DNA from: Streptomyces sp. NBC_00376
GTDB taxonomy: Bacteria > Actinomycetota > Actinomycetes > Streptomycetales > Streptomycetaceae
Reading direction: 5' to 3'
Assembly: GCF_036077095.1 (NCBI RefSeq)
Contig: NZ_CP107960.1
Location: 3,720,001-3,784,000, forward strand
DNA: 64,000 bases
Shown: positions 1 to 8,088 of the stretch, in pieces
Layout: every line of letters starts with the position of its first letter
Position numbering within the stretch: position 1 is the first letter of the stretch
Made by a program: the position numbers and the translations under genes
The notes under the pieces: generated by a model
What the model saw: the letters and a program-made list of their open reading frames with translations, nothing else
Databases searched by the model: none
Told to the model about the DNA's origin: nothing

Positions 1-986
1 ATGGATCCGGCGGCGCCGACGCCCTCGTAGTCGAGCGGTACGTCGAGGTGCTCGTCGGTGAACATCGGGGTCGACGAGCCGCCCGGCGTCCAGAACTTCA
101 GCCGGTGGCCGGGGCGCATCCCGCCGCTCATGTCGAGCAGCTGGCGCAGCGTGATGCCGAGCGGGGCCTCGTACTGGCCGGGGCCCGCGACGTGCCCGCT
201 GAGCGAGTACAGCGTGAAGCCCGGGGACTTCTCGCTGCCCATCGACTTGAACCAGTCCTTGCCCCGGTTCAGGATCGCGGGAACCGAGGCGATGGACTCG
301 ACGTTGTTCACCACAGTGGGGCAGGCGTACAGACCGGCGACCGCGGGGAAGGGAGGTCGCAGCCGGGGCTGGCCACGCCGTCCTTCGAGAGAGTCGAGCA
401 GCGCGGTTTCCTCACCACAGATGTACGCGCCGGCACCGGCGTGCACCGTGAGTTCCAGATCGAGCCCTGAGCCCAGGATGTTCGTCCCCAGATAACCCGC
501 CTCGTACGCCTCTCGTACGGCCTCGTGCAGACGTCGCAGCACGGGGACGACCTCACCGCGCAAGTAGATGAACGCGTGCGACGAACGGATCGCGTAACAG
601 GCGATCACGATGCCCTCGATGAGGCTGTGCGGGTTGGCGAACAGGAGCGGGATGTCCTTGCAGGTGCCCGGTTCCGATTCGTCGGCGTTGACGACCAGAT
701 AGTGCGGTTTGCCGTCGCCCTGCGGGATGAACTGCCACTTCATCCCGGTGGGGAAGCCCGCGCCGCCGCGGCCGCGCAGACCGGAGTCCTTGACGTAGGC
801 GATCAGGTCGTCCGGCGCCATGGCGAGGGCCTTGCGCAGTCCCTCGTATCCCTCGTGGCGGTGGTAGGTGTCCAGGGTCCAGGATTCCGGCTCGTCCCAG
901 AAGGCGGAGAGGACGGGGGCGAGCAGCTTCTCGGGGCTGTCCCCGTTGCCGCTTCCGTTGTCGTTGATCTCGGTCGTCAACGTCAT
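1..986 (-). CDS. nuoF: NADH-quinone oxidoreductase subunit F (NuoF), 3' part outside window
   Basis: NuoF is the NADH-oxidising, FMN-binding subunit of the peripheral arm of respiratory complex I. The N-terminal 328 residues are visible. They include the glycine-rich FMN/NADH segment GRGGAGFPTGMKW near residue 70 and a stretch with NADESEPGTCKD and HAGAGAYICGEETAL, all typical of the family. The C-terminal [4Fe-4S] ligand region lies beyond the left edge. The start ATG at 986 overlaps the nuoE stop codon (TGATG), which implies translational coupling. It is the last of six visible nuo genes in the order A-B-C-D-E-F. The identification is secure. Confidence 0.97.
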   Translation of the reverse strand, partial: MTLTTEINDNGSGNGDSPEKLLAPVLSAFWDEPESWTLDTYHRHEGYEGLRKALAMAPDDLIAYVKDSGLRGRGGAGFPTGMKWQFIPQGDGKPHYLVVNADESEPGTCKDIPLLFANPHSLIEGIVIACYAIRSSHAFIYLRGEVVPVLRRLHEAVREAYEAGYLGTNILGSGLDLELTVHAGAGAYICGEETALLDSLEGRRGQPRLRPPFPAVAGLYACPTVVNNVESIASVPAILNRGKDWFKSMGSEKSPGFTLYSLSGHVAGPGQYEAPLGITLRQLLDMSGGMRPGHRLKFWTPGGSSTPMFTDEHLDVPLDYEGVGAAGS

Positions 987-1792
987 CACTCCCCCTCCTC
1001 GGCGGTCGGGCCGGTCGGCTGGTCCGGGTCCTGCGGGGCGGTGTGGCCGGAATCGCCGTGCGGGCGCTCGCCGCGAGGGGCGACGACGCGCGGGTGCGGC
1101 TCCTCGCCCTTGGCGAGGCGGAGGCCGATCAGCGAGGCGGGGCCCGCGCCGCCGGACGCCTCGACGGCGCCGGGGCGCTCGTCGGGGAAGCCGGCCAGGA
1201 TGCGGGCGGTCTCCTTGTACGAGCAGAGCGGGGCGCCGCGGGTGGGTTCGACGGTGCGCCCGGCGATCAGGTCGTCGACCAGGCGGGTCGCGCTCTCGGG
1301 CGTCTGGTTGTCGAAGAACTCCCAGTTGACCATCACCACGGGGGCGAAGTCGCAGGCCGCGTTGCACTCGATGTGTTCGAGCGTGATCTTTCCGTCCTCG
1401 GTCGTCTCGTCGTTGCCGACGCCGAGGTGCTCCTTGAGCCGGTCGAAGATCGCGTCGCCGCCCATCACCGCGCAGAGCGTGTTGGTGCAGACGCCGACCT
1501 GGTAGTCGCCGCTGGGCCTGCGCCGGTACATCGTGTAGAAGGTGGCGACCGCGGTGACCTCGGCGGTGGTGAGGCCGAGCAGCTCGGCGCAGAACGCCAT
1601 GCCCGTACGGGAGACGTAGCCCTCCTCGGACTGCACCAGGTGCAGCAGGGGCAGCAGGGCGGAGCGGCTGCCGGGGTAGCGGGCGATCACCTCCTTCGCG
1701 TCCGCTTCGAGCCTGGCGCGCACCTCGGCCGGGTAGGCGGGGGCGGGGAGCTGCGGCATCCCCAGACTGACTTCCTGACGTGCTTCGGTCAC
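986..1792 (-). CDS. nuoE: NADH-quinone oxidoreductase subunit E (NuoE)
   Basis: This is the 24-kDa-type thioredoxin-fold subunit that carries the [2Fe-2S] cluster N1a beside NuoF. The ligand pattern is visible as CTNTLC (C-x4-C) followed by CNAAC (C-x3-C), preceded by a helical bundle that starts with [22 protein letters not shown] chose the GTG at 1792 because it overlaps the nuoD stop as GTGA and gives 268 residues. A longer reading upstream would run into nuoD. The C-terminal tail after about residue 200 is Pro/Gly/His-rich and longer than in proteobacterial NuoE, as is common in actinobacteria. Confidence 0.95.
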   Translation of the reverse strand: MTEARQEVSLGMPQLPAPAYPAEVRARLEADAKEVIARYPGSRSALLPLLHLVQSEEGYVSRTGMAFCAELLGLTTAEVTAVATFYTMYRRRPSGDYQVGVCTNTLCAVMGGDAIFDRLKEHLGVGNDETTEDGKITLEHIECNAACDFAPVVMVNWEFFDNQTPESATRLVDDLIAGRTVEPTRGAPLCSYKETARILAGFPDERPGAVEASGGAGPASLIGLRLAKGEEPHPRVVAPRGERPHGDSGHTAPQDPDQPTGPTAEEGE

Positions 1793-3111
1793 CGGTCGAC
1801 GCCTCCCATCACGGGGTCGATGGACGCGACGGCGACGATGACGTCGGCGACCTGGCCGCCCTCGCACATCGCCGCCATGGCCTGGAGGTTGGTGAAGGAC
1901 GGGTCACGGAAGTGGACCCGGTAGGGGCGGGTGCCGCCGTCCGAGACGACGTGCACGCCGAGTTCGCCCTTGGGCGACTCGACCGCGGTGTACGCCTGCC
2001 CGGCCGGGACCCGGAAGCCCTCGGTCACCAGCTTGAAGTGGTGGATCAGGGCCTCCATGGAGGTGCCCATGATCTTCTTGATGTGGTCGAGCGAGTTGCC
2101 GAGACCGTCCGGGCCGAGCGCGAGCTGGGCCGGCCAGGCGATCTTCTTGTCGGCGACCATCACGGGACCGGGGGCGAGCCGGTCGATGCACTGCTCGACG
2201 ATCCGCAGAGACTGGCGCATCTCCTCCAGGCGGACGAGGAAGCGGCCGTAGGCGTCGCAGGTGTCGGCGGTGGGGACGTCGAACTCGTACGTCTCGTACC
2301 CGCAGTACGGGTCGCTCTTGCGCAGGTCGTGCGGGAGTCCGGCCGAGCGCAGGATCGGGCCGGTGGCGCCGAGGGCCATGCAGCCGGTCAGGTCGAGATA
2401 GCCGACGTCCTGCATGCGGGCCTTGAAGATGGGGTTGCCGGTGGCGAGCTTGTCGTACTCCGGCAGGTTCCTCTTCATGGTCTTCACGAACTCGCGGAGC
2501 TGGTCGATCGCGCCGGGCGGCAGGTCCTGGGCGAGTCCGCCGGGGCGGATGAACGCGTGGTTCATGCGCAGGCCGGTGATCAGCTCGAAGAGGTCGAGAA
2601 CGAGTTCACGATCACGGAAGCCGTAGATCATGATCGTGGTGGCGCCGAGCTCCATGCCGCCGGTGGCGATGCACACCAGGTGCGAGGAGAGCCGGTTGAG
2701 CTCCATCAGGAGCACGCGCAGGATGGTGGCCCGGTCGGGGATCTGGTCCTCGATGCCGAGGAGCTTCTCGACGCCCAGGCAGTACGCCGCCTCGTTGAAG
2801 AACGGCGTCAGGTAGTCCATGCGCGTGACGAAGGTGGTGCCCTGCGTCCAGTTCCGGTATTCGAGGTTCTTCTCGATACCGGTGTGGAGGTAGCCGATGC
2901 CGCAGCGGGCCTCGGTGACGGTCTCGCCGTCGATCTCCAGGATCAGCCGCAGAACACCGTGCGTGGACGGGTGCTGGGGGCCCATATTGACAATGATGCG
3001 CTCGTCGTCGGACTTGACGGCGGACTCGACGACCTCGTCCCAGTCGCCGCCGGTGACTGTATATACAGTCCCCTCGGTCGTGGCCCGGGGCGTTGCGTGG
3101 GGAGTAGACAT
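1789..3111 (-). CDS. nuoD: NADH-quinone oxidoreductase subunit D (NuoD)
   Basis: This 49-kDa-type subunit of complex I helps form the quinone-binding pocket with NuoB. The 440 residues match the usual length. Recognisable family segments are [20 protein letters not shown] near residue 42, [16 protein letters not shown] and [14 protein letters not shown]. The ATG at 3111 overlaps the nuoC stop (TGATG) and the stop overlaps the nuoE GTG, so the gene sits tightly inside the operon. A perfect 16-bp AT-rich palindrome lies in the early codons (see separate entry). Confidence 0.97.
   Translation of the reverse strand: MSTPHATPRATTEGTVYTVTGGDWDEVVESAVKSDDERIIVNMGPQHPSTHGVLRLILEIDGETVTEARCGIGYLHTGIEKNLEYRNWTQGTTFVTRMDYLTPFFNEAAYCLGVEKLLGIEDQIPDRATILRVLLMELNRLSSHLVCIATGGMELGATTIMIYGFRDRELVLDLFELITGLRMNHAFIRPGGLAQDLPPGAIDQLREFVKTMKRNLPEYDKLATGNPIFKARMQDVGYLDLTGCMALGATGPILRSAGLPHDLRKSDPYCGYETYEFDVPTADTCDAYGRFLVRLEEMRQSLRIVEQCIDRLAPGPVMVADKKIAWPAQLALGPDGLGNSLDHIKKIMGTSMEALIHHFKLVTEGFRVPAGQAYTAVESPKGELGVHVVSDGGTRPYRVHFRDPSFTNLQAMAAMCEGGQVADVIVAVASIDPVMGGVDR
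3055..3070. repeat. Perfect 16-bp palindrome inside nuoD
   Basis: GACTGTATATACAGTC is a perfect palindrome and unusually AT-rich for this DNA. It encodes Thr-Val-Tyr-Thr-Val near residues 15-19 of NuoD. The outer CTGT/ACAG resembles a LexA box, but the N4 spacing does not match one. It may be a chance product of the coding sequence. Confidence 0.6.
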
Positions 3112-3839
3112 CAGGAGTACGACCTCCGCTGGTCCGGAGCCGGGATCTGGGCGCCCTTGTACTCGACGGCGATGCCGCCGAGCGGGTAGTCCTTGCGCTG
3201 CGGGAAGCCCTGCCAGTCGTCCGGCATCATGATCCGGGTGAGAGCGGGGTGCCCGTCGAAGACGAGCCCGAAGAAGTCGTAGGCCTCGCGCTCGTGCCAG
3301 TCGTTGGTCGGGTAGACCGCGACGAGGGACGGGATGTGCGGATCGCTGTCCGGGGCCGACACCTCCAGGCGGATCAGCCGGCCGTGCGTGATCGAGCGCA
3401 GGTGGTAGACGGCGTGCAGCTCGCGGCCCTTGTCGCCGAGGAAGTGGACGCCGCTCACCCCCGTACAGAGCTCGAAGCGCAGCGCCGGGTCGTCGCGCAG
3501 GGTCTGTGCGACCCGGACGAGGTGCTCGCGGGCGATGTGGAAGGTGAGCTCGCCGCGGTCGACGACGGTCTTCTCGATGGCGTTGGCGGGAAGCAGGTCC
3601 TGTTCCTCCAGGGCCCCTTCCAGCTCGTCCGCGACTTCGTCGAACCAGCCGCCGTACGGACGGGAGGTGGCGCCCGGCAGGGTCACGGTGCGGACGAGGC
3701 CGCCGTAGCCGGAGGTGTCGCCGCCGTTGTCGGCGCCGAACATGCCCTTGCGTACGCCGATGACCTCGCCGGTGTCCGTGCGCGGCGCGGGCACACCGTT
3801 GTTGTTGCTCTGTTCGTCGTGGTTGTCGTTCCCGCTCAT
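3111..3839 (-). CDS. nuoC: NADH-quinone oxidoreductase subunit C (NuoC)
   Basis: This 30-kDa-type subunit of the complex I peripheral arm is 242 residues long from the ATG at 3839, which overlaps the nuoB stop (ATGA). The hallmark is [20 protein letters not shown] followed by [18 protein letters not shown]. The first 50 residues are a polar, Asn/Asp/Gly-rich extension, common in Streptomyces NuoC, before the folded domain starts around [14 protein letters not shown]. An in-frame upstream extension exists but would overlap nuoB completely, so it was rejected. Confidence 0.95.
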   Translation of the reverse strand: MSGNDNHDEQSNNNGVPAPRTDTGEVIGVRKGMFGADNGGDTSGYGGLVRTVTLPGATSRPYGGWFDEVADELEGALEEQDLLPANAIEKTVVDRGELTFHIAREHLVRVAQTLRDDPALRFELCTGVSGVHFLGDKGRELHAVYHLRSITHGRLIRLEVSAPDSDPHIPSLVAVYPTNDWHEREAYDFFGLVFDGHPALTRIMMPDDWQGFPQRKDYPLGGIAVEYKGAQIPAPDQRRSYS

Positions 3840-4390
3840 CGCAGCAGCCCCTTCATCTCGATCAGGGGCAGTGCCTTGAGTGCCGCGTCCTCCGCCTCGC
3901 GGGCGGCCTCCTCCGCGTTGACCCCGAGCTTGGAGCCCTGGATCTTCTGGTGGAGCTTGAGGATCGCGTCCATCAGCATCTCGGGCCGCGGCGGACAACC
4001 GGGCAAATAGATGTCAACAGGAACAATATGATCAACACCCTGCACAATGGCGTAATTGTTGAACATTCCGCCCGATGATGCGCAAACCCCCATGGAGATC
4101 ACCCACTTGGGGTTGGGCATCTGGTCGTAGACCTGACGCAGGACGGGCGCCATCTTCTGGCTGACCCGTCCTGCGACGATCATCAGATCCGCCTGCCGCG
4201 GCGATCCGCGGAAGACCTCCATGCCGAAACGGGCCAGGTCGTAGCGCCCGGCCCCGGTCGTCATCATCTCGATGGCGCAACAGGCGAGGCCGAAGGTGGC
4301 GGGGAAGACGGAGGACTTCCGTACCCAGCCGGCGGCCTGCTCGACAGTGGTCAGCACGAAGCCGCTGGGCAGCTTCTCTTCGAGTCCCAT
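3836..4390 (-). CDS. nuoB: NADH-quinone oxidoreductase subunit B (NuoB)
   Basis: NuoB carries the terminal [4Fe-4S] cluster N2 of complex I, next to the quinone site. The 184 residues show the adjacent ligand cysteines in [13 protein letters not shown] (Cys37-38), a third in GVCASSGG (Cys103) and the fourth in LPGCPPRPE. Codons 102-133 are strikingly AT-ended compared with the rest of the gene (see separate entry and finding). The stop overlaps the nuoC start as ATGA; the gene starts 19 bp after nuoA ends. Confidence 0.97.
   Translation of the reverse strand: MGLEEKLPSGFVLTTVEQAAGWVRKSSVFPATFGLACCAIEMMTTGAGRYDLARFGMEVFRGSPRQADLMIVAGRVSQKMAPVLRQVYDQMPNPKWVISMGVCASSGGMFNNYAIVQGVDHIVPVDIYLPGCPPRPEMLMDAILKLHQKIQGSKLGVNAEEAAREAEDAALKALPLIEMKGLLR
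3992..4087 (-). other. AT-ended codon patch within nuoB
   Basis: In nuoB codons 102-133, 17 of 32 codons end in A or T, for example GTT GAT CAT ATT GTT CCT GTT. Flanking codons are almost all G/C-ended, as elsewhere in the window. The patch covers two of the cluster N2 cysteines. The protein sequence is normal for NuoB, so this is a nucleotide-level anomaly. Confidence 0.85.
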
Positions 4391-4408
4391 GGTGTGCCCC
4401 TCAGCCCC

Positions 4409-4768
4409 TCAGTCCCATTCCAGGCCGCCGCGACGCCACACATACGCGTAGGCGACGAAGACGGTGAGCACGAAGAGCAGCATCTCCACGAGCCCGAAGA
4501 TCCCCAGGGCGTCGAAGGTGACCGCCCAGGGATAGAGGAAGACGATCTCGATGTCGAAGACGATGAAGAGCATCGCCGTCAGGTAGTACTTGATGGGGAA
4601 GCGGCCGCCTCCGGCCGGAGTGGGTGTGGGTTCGATACCGCACTCGTACGCTTCGAGCTTTGCCCGGTTGTACCGCTTGGGGCCGATAAGCGTGGCCATG
4701 ACCACGGAGAAGATCGCAAACCCTGCCCCGAGGGCGCCGAGCACGAGGATGGGCGCGTAGGCATTCAC
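4409..4768 (-). CDS. nuoA: NADH-quinone oxidoreductase subunit A (NuoA)
   Basis: This small membrane subunit of complex I is the first gene of the operon. I chose the GTG at 4768 because GGAGCGAGGAGC lies just upstream and it gives 119 residues, the normal size; upstream in-frame codons add a non-homologous leader. Three membrane segments are visible (APILVLGALGAGFAIFSVVM, YLTAMLFIVFDIEIVFLYPW, LVEMLLFVLTVFVAYAYVW), along with the family motifs KLEAYECGIEP and FDIEIVFLYPWA. The promoter should lie in the region from 4769, where a Crp-like palindrome is found. Confidence 0.96.
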   Translation of the reverse strand: MNAYAPILVLGALGAGFAIFSVVMATLIGPKRYNRAKLEAYECGIEPTPTPAGGGRFPIKYYLTAMLFIVFDIEIVFLYPWAVTFDALGIFGLVEMLLFVLTVFVAYAYVWRRGGLEWD

Positions 4769-4899
4769 GCTCCTCGCTCCTTCCAGTCGTCCTTGACCGT
4801 TGGACCGCATCGGGCGACCGGCTCGCCACCTCACCAAGATCGTGCACATGTGAGGCAGTTCACAAGCCCGACTGCCCCGCATCCTATGCCCGCCATCCT

Positions 4900-4913
4900 G
4901 TGATCTGCGACAC
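4900..4913. promoter_or_regulatory. Crp-like palindrome upstream of nuoA
   Basis: GTGATCTGCGACAC fits the Streptomyces Crp consensus GTG-N6-GNCAC exactly. It lies 132 bp upstream of the nuoA start codon and could control nuo transcription. The consensus is short, so a chance match is possible. Confidence 0.45.
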
Positions 4914-5333
4914 GGGGTACGACAACGCCTTTGTGATCTCCACCACCTGACGAAGGATCATGAAGTCGGATGAGCGGTGATCTTCACACGCGAAGCGGCC
5001 GAGTGATCACGAGACGTGACATCCGATGCTGTTACCGCTGGTCAAACGGCTGTCGCTCTATCAAGAGATGGCCATGCCAAGCAAATTGGCGGTGGACAGG
5101 ACAGGGTGATAGAGGAATCCTCCCGATCTTGGTCTCGCCGGACGCCCCGCACCCCTCCCTCGGCCCGCCAGGGTCCTCCCGGCCACCCGAACCTCACCCG
5201 GGAGAGGGGCCGCGGGTAGCGAAGTGGACGCGCGAGAGCATTTCCGACCTTCGGTGTGAACGGGACATCTCCCTTCACCCGGAGCCGCCTTGGCCGCATG
5301 GCGCATAACCGCCCCTCACCCCGCATCCACAAT

Positions 5334-5347
5334 GTGACCTGCGTCAC
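5334..5347. promoter_or_regulatory. Crp-like palindrome upstream of the NlpC/P60 gene
   Basis: GTGACCTGCGTCAC matches GTG-N6-GNCAC. With the preceding T it also fits the general TGTGA-N6-TCA(C) Crp/FNR pattern. It lies about 240 bp before the wall hydrolase start. Confidence 0.5.
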
Positions 5348-5585
5348 TTCATCAATGCCCCCACAAAAGCGGGCTTGGCCATCGGTGTGAGCGGATGGTA
5401 GGCGGCGGGCAATTCGGGCGTATTGCCGAAAGACCGTGATCACAGCCGTGTTCAACCATGCCCGTTTTGCCCGTTACGGCGTCAATAAGGGTCCTCGGAA
5501 AGCGGATTCACAGATTCCGTACGTAACTGTGTCGCAACACACGTTTCTTGATGGGAACCCCAGGGCCCTGATAGCGCTAGTACTC

Positions 5586-6425
5586 ATGTCCCACACCGCT
5601 CACATACCCAGCCACCGGAAGCCCCGCCGAAACGCCTCGAAGACGGCGCTGCGGGCCGGAGTTGCCGGTGGCGTCCTCAGCACCATCGCGGTCGCAGGCG
5701 CTGCCGGTCCGGCCCAGGCCGAGCCGGTGACCCAGACCATCGAGATGCCCACCATCACCTCCGGGCTCTCCACCGCCGTCGCCGCGTCCGCCCAGGCCAC
5801 GCAGCAGGTCGCCCAGGACCTGCAGACGCAGGCCCAGGAGGACGCCGCAGCCGCCACCGCGGCCAAGGCCGCCAAGAAGGCCAAGGCCGAGGCGGTCCGC
5901 AAGGCAGAGGCCAAGAAGAAGGCGGAGGCGGCCGCCAAGGCCAAGGCGGAGGCCGCCGAGCGCGCCTCCCGCACCACCGCCCGCACGACGCTCAGCGCGA
6001 CCTCCGGCTCCAGCACCGGTACCGCCGCGTCCACGTCCTCCTCTTCTTCCTCCTACTCCTCGAACGCGACCGGCTCCGCCGCCGCGGTCATCGCCTTCGC
6101 GCAGGCCCAGGTCGGCGACGCGTACGTGCCCGGCGGCACCGGCCCCAACTCGTGGGACTGCTCCGGCCTCGTCCAGGCCGCGTTCCGTTCGGTCAACATC
6201 GACCTGCCGCGCGTCTCGCAGTCCCAGTCCACCGCCGGCACCCAGGTCTCGCTGAGCAACCTCCAGCCGGGCGACATCCTGTACTGGGGCGGCGCGGGCA
6301 GCGCGTACCACGTCGGGATCTACGTGGGCAACGGCCAGTTCGTCGGCGCGCAGAACTCCAGCACCGGTGTGGTGCAGCGTCCGCTGTCCTACGACCCGCC
6401 GTCCGGCGCGGTCCGCGTCCTCTGA
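5586..6425 (+). CDS. Secreted NlpC/P60 family peptidoglycan endopeptidase
   Basis: This is a predicted exported cell-wall hydrolase that cuts peptide bonds in peptidoglycan stems. The 279-residue product begins with a basic N-terminus and a hydrophobic signal ending near AGPAQAEP. An Ala/Lys/Glu-rich segment likely to form a coiled coil follows (about residues 75-135), then a Ser/Thr-rich linker. The C-terminal NlpC/P60 domain has the catalytic Cys in WDCSGL (about residue 191) and the catalytic His in YHVGIYVG (about residue 242). The ATG at 5586 is preferred because the basic, signal-like N-terminus begins there, although no clear ribosome site precedes it. A strong terminator follows. Confidence 0.88.
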   Translation: MSHTAHIPSHRKPRRNASKTALRAGVAGGVLSTIAVAGAAGPAQAEPVTQTIEMPTITSGLSTAVAASAQATQQVAQDLQTQAQEDAAAATAAKAAKKAKAEAVRKAEAKKKAEAAAKAKAEAAERASRTTARTTLSATSGSSTGTAASTSSSSSSYSSNATGSAAAVIAFAQAQVGDAYVPGGTGPNSWDCSGLVQAAFRSVNIDLPRVSQSQSTAGTQVSLSNLQPGDILYWGGAGSAYHVGIYVGNGQFVGAQNSSTGVVQRPLSYDPPSGAVRVL

Positions 6426-6476
6426 TTCGGCGCGACCTTCTGGGTTCACGGATTCACAAGCGCCTTCCCGGCGCCC

Positions 6477-6522
6477 GTTGAAGGGCCGTCACTCCCCCGC
6501 TCGGGAGCGACGGCCCTTCAAC
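6477..6522. terminator. Terminator after the NlpC/P60 gene
   Basis: A perfect stem GTTGAAGGGCCGTC / GACGGCCCTTCAAC encloses an 18-nt loop and lies 51 bp past the stop codon. Confidence 0.85.
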
Positions 6523-6543
6523 GTTTCCGGTCCTCCGGCGAGA

Positions 6544-6599
6544 AGCACCCGGCTTCCAGCACCCGGCCTCCAGTGCCTGGCCCCCAGCGCCCGGCCTCC
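6544..6599. repeat. Four tandem 14-bp repeats
   Basis: Four imperfect copies of AGCACCCGGCCTCC lie head to tail. They are in the spacer between the terminator and the MFS gene and have no coding meaning. Confidence 0.75.
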
Positions 6600-6725
6600 G
6601 GCGAAAAACCGACGTCGACCCCGGCCGAAGCCGTTGACGTCGCGAACCTGCCGGACTCCGTCCACCGCCGCTTGTGAACTGGGGCGAACAGCCCCCGCGT
6701 CACCGAGCACAGGACGGCATCCGCC

Positions 6726-7952
6726 ATGAACCCCACCGCGGCCACCACCCCCTCCGAACACACCGCCCTCCCGGCCCGCACCCCTTTACGCGGCCGGCTC
6801 GCCGTCCTCTCCGTCATGCTGGGCATCTTCTCGATCGTCACCACCGAAATCCTGCCCATCGGCCTGCTCACGTCGATCGGGTCCGACTTCGCCGTCTCGG
6901 ACGGCACGGCGGGCCTGATGATGACCGTGCCCGGACTCCTCGCCGCCGTCTCCGCGCCCCTGGTCACGGTGGCGACGGCGCGCGTCGACCGGCGTCTGAT
7001 GCTCGCCGCCTTCATGCTCCTGCTGACCCTGGCCGACTTCCTCGTCGCCGCCGCGACCGACTACCGCCTCGTCCTGGTCTCCCGAGTGCTGGTCGGGATC
7101 ACCATCGGTGGCTTCTGGTCCATCGGGGCCGGACTGGCGGGCCGGCTGGTCCGCCCGGCGTCGGCCGCCCGCGCGACAGCGGTGATCTTCTCGGCCGTCC
7201 CGCTGGGCTCCGTACTCGGTGTCCCCGCCGGTACGTTCATCGGCGGCCTGGCCGGCTGGCGGACGGCCTTCGTGGTCCTGGGGGCGCTCGGCGTGGGCGT
7301 ACTGGCCCTGATGCTCCTGGTGGTTCCGCCCCTTCCGCCGGCGCGGGTCACCCGCGCGAGCCTGCTGCGCACCGTGCTCGTCCGACCCGGCACCCGGTTC
7401 GCCCTGCTCATCACCTTTCTCATCGTTCTGTCCCACTTCGCGACGTACACCTATGTCACCCCCTTCCTGGAACGGGTCACACACGCCGGTCCGGGGCTGA
7501 TCACGGTGTTCCTGCTGATCTACGGCGCCGCCGGGATCGTCGGCAACTTCGTCGGCGGCGCACTCGTGACCCGCCGCCCGCGCCTCGCGGTCTCCCTGGC
7601 CGCGGGCCTGATCGCCACCGCGACCGCGCTGCTCCCGGTCCTGGGCAGGTGGGAGGCCGGGGCCGTCGCGCTGCTGATCGCCTGGGGTGTCGCCTACGGT
7701 GCGGTGCCGGTCTGCTCGCAGACCTGGTTCGCCGGGGCCGCACCCGACGCACCCGAAGCGGCGTCCGTCCTTTTCACCGCGTCCTTCCAGGCGACCTTCG
7801 CCCTCGGCGCCCTGACGGGCGGAGCCGTCCTGGACCACGTGTCCGTGTCGGCGGTCATGGTGCTGGGCGGCGCGGTCGCGGCTCTCGCGGTTGTCACGGT
7901 GGCCGTGGCGGGACCACGCTCCGGGAGCCTCGGTGTCCGGGGGCGGCGATGA
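6726..7952 (+). CDS. MFS transporter, drug-efflux (DHA1) type, with a TTA codon
   Basis: This 408-residue polytopic protein has about 12 hydrophobic segments and belongs to the major facilitator superfamily. Its start (FSIVTTEILPIGLLTSI, then a glycine-rich loop GLMMTVPGLLAAVSAPLV and RVDRRLML) is typical of the AraJ/chloramphenicol-exporter branch of the proton antiporters. The substrate cannot be told from sequence. AGGACGG precedes the ATG by about 8 bp. Codon 21 is TTA, the leucine codon that needs the developmental bldA tRNA in Streptomyces, so expression is probably growth-phase dependent. The next gene starts 136 bp later. Confidence 0.85.
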   Translation: MNPTAATTPSEHTALPARTPLRGRLAVLSVMLGIFSIVTTEILPIGLLTSIGSDFAVSDGTAGLMMTVPGLLAAVSAPLVTVATARVDRRLMLAAFMLLLTLADFLVAAATDYRLVLVSRVLVGITIGGFWSIGAGLAGRLVRPASAARATAVIFSAVPLGSVLGVPAGTFIGGLAGWRTAFVVLGALGVGVLALMLLVVPPLPPARVTRASLLRTVLVRPGTRFALLITFLIVLSHFATYTYVTPFLERVTHAGPGLITVFLLIYGAAGIVGNFVGGALVTRRPRLAVSLAAGLIATATALLPVLGRWEAGAVALLIAWGVAYGAVPVCSQTWFAGAAPDAPEAASVLFTASFQATFALGALTGGAVLDHVSVSAVMVLGGAVAALAVVTVAVAGPRSGSLGVRGRR

Positions 7953-8088
7953 ACGCACCGTCCTCAAGCGGAGGCCATGCCCCGTACGTGGTGGGGAGAA
8001 CCCCACCACCGCGTGCAGTGCTGGCACCCCGATGGATCAGGGGGGCCGCTTTACTGTGCGTATCACCTGCTGACGTCACGATGTTTAC

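Larger units (their letters stand above)
4769..5585. other. 817-bp divergent intergenic region between nuoA and the NlpC/P60 gene
   Basis: No coding region could be supported here. It must hold the promoters of the nuo operon (leftward) and of the NlpC/P60 gene (rightward). It contains two perfect matches to the Crp-type palindrome GTG-N6-GNCAC (separate entries). I looked for the c-di-AMP (ydaO-type) riboswitch often found before Streptomyces wall hydrolase genes but saw no convincing conserved core. Confidence 0.6.

Noticed and set aside
3055..3070. LexA (SOS) box reading of the nuoD palindrome
   Set aside because: The CTGT/ACAG spacing is N4 rather than N8, and actinobacterial SOS boxes have a different sequence.
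1780..3189. Long open frames on the opposite strand of nuoD and of other GC-rich genes (for example 29633-32962 and 46648-49611)
   Set aside because: They are shadows of real genes, with Arg/Gly/His/Asp-rich translations and no recognisable domains.
5100..5585. A c-di-AMP (ydaO-type) riboswitch before the NlpC/P60 gene
   Set aside because: Streptomyces wall hydrolase genes often have one, but the conserved core segments could not be found here.
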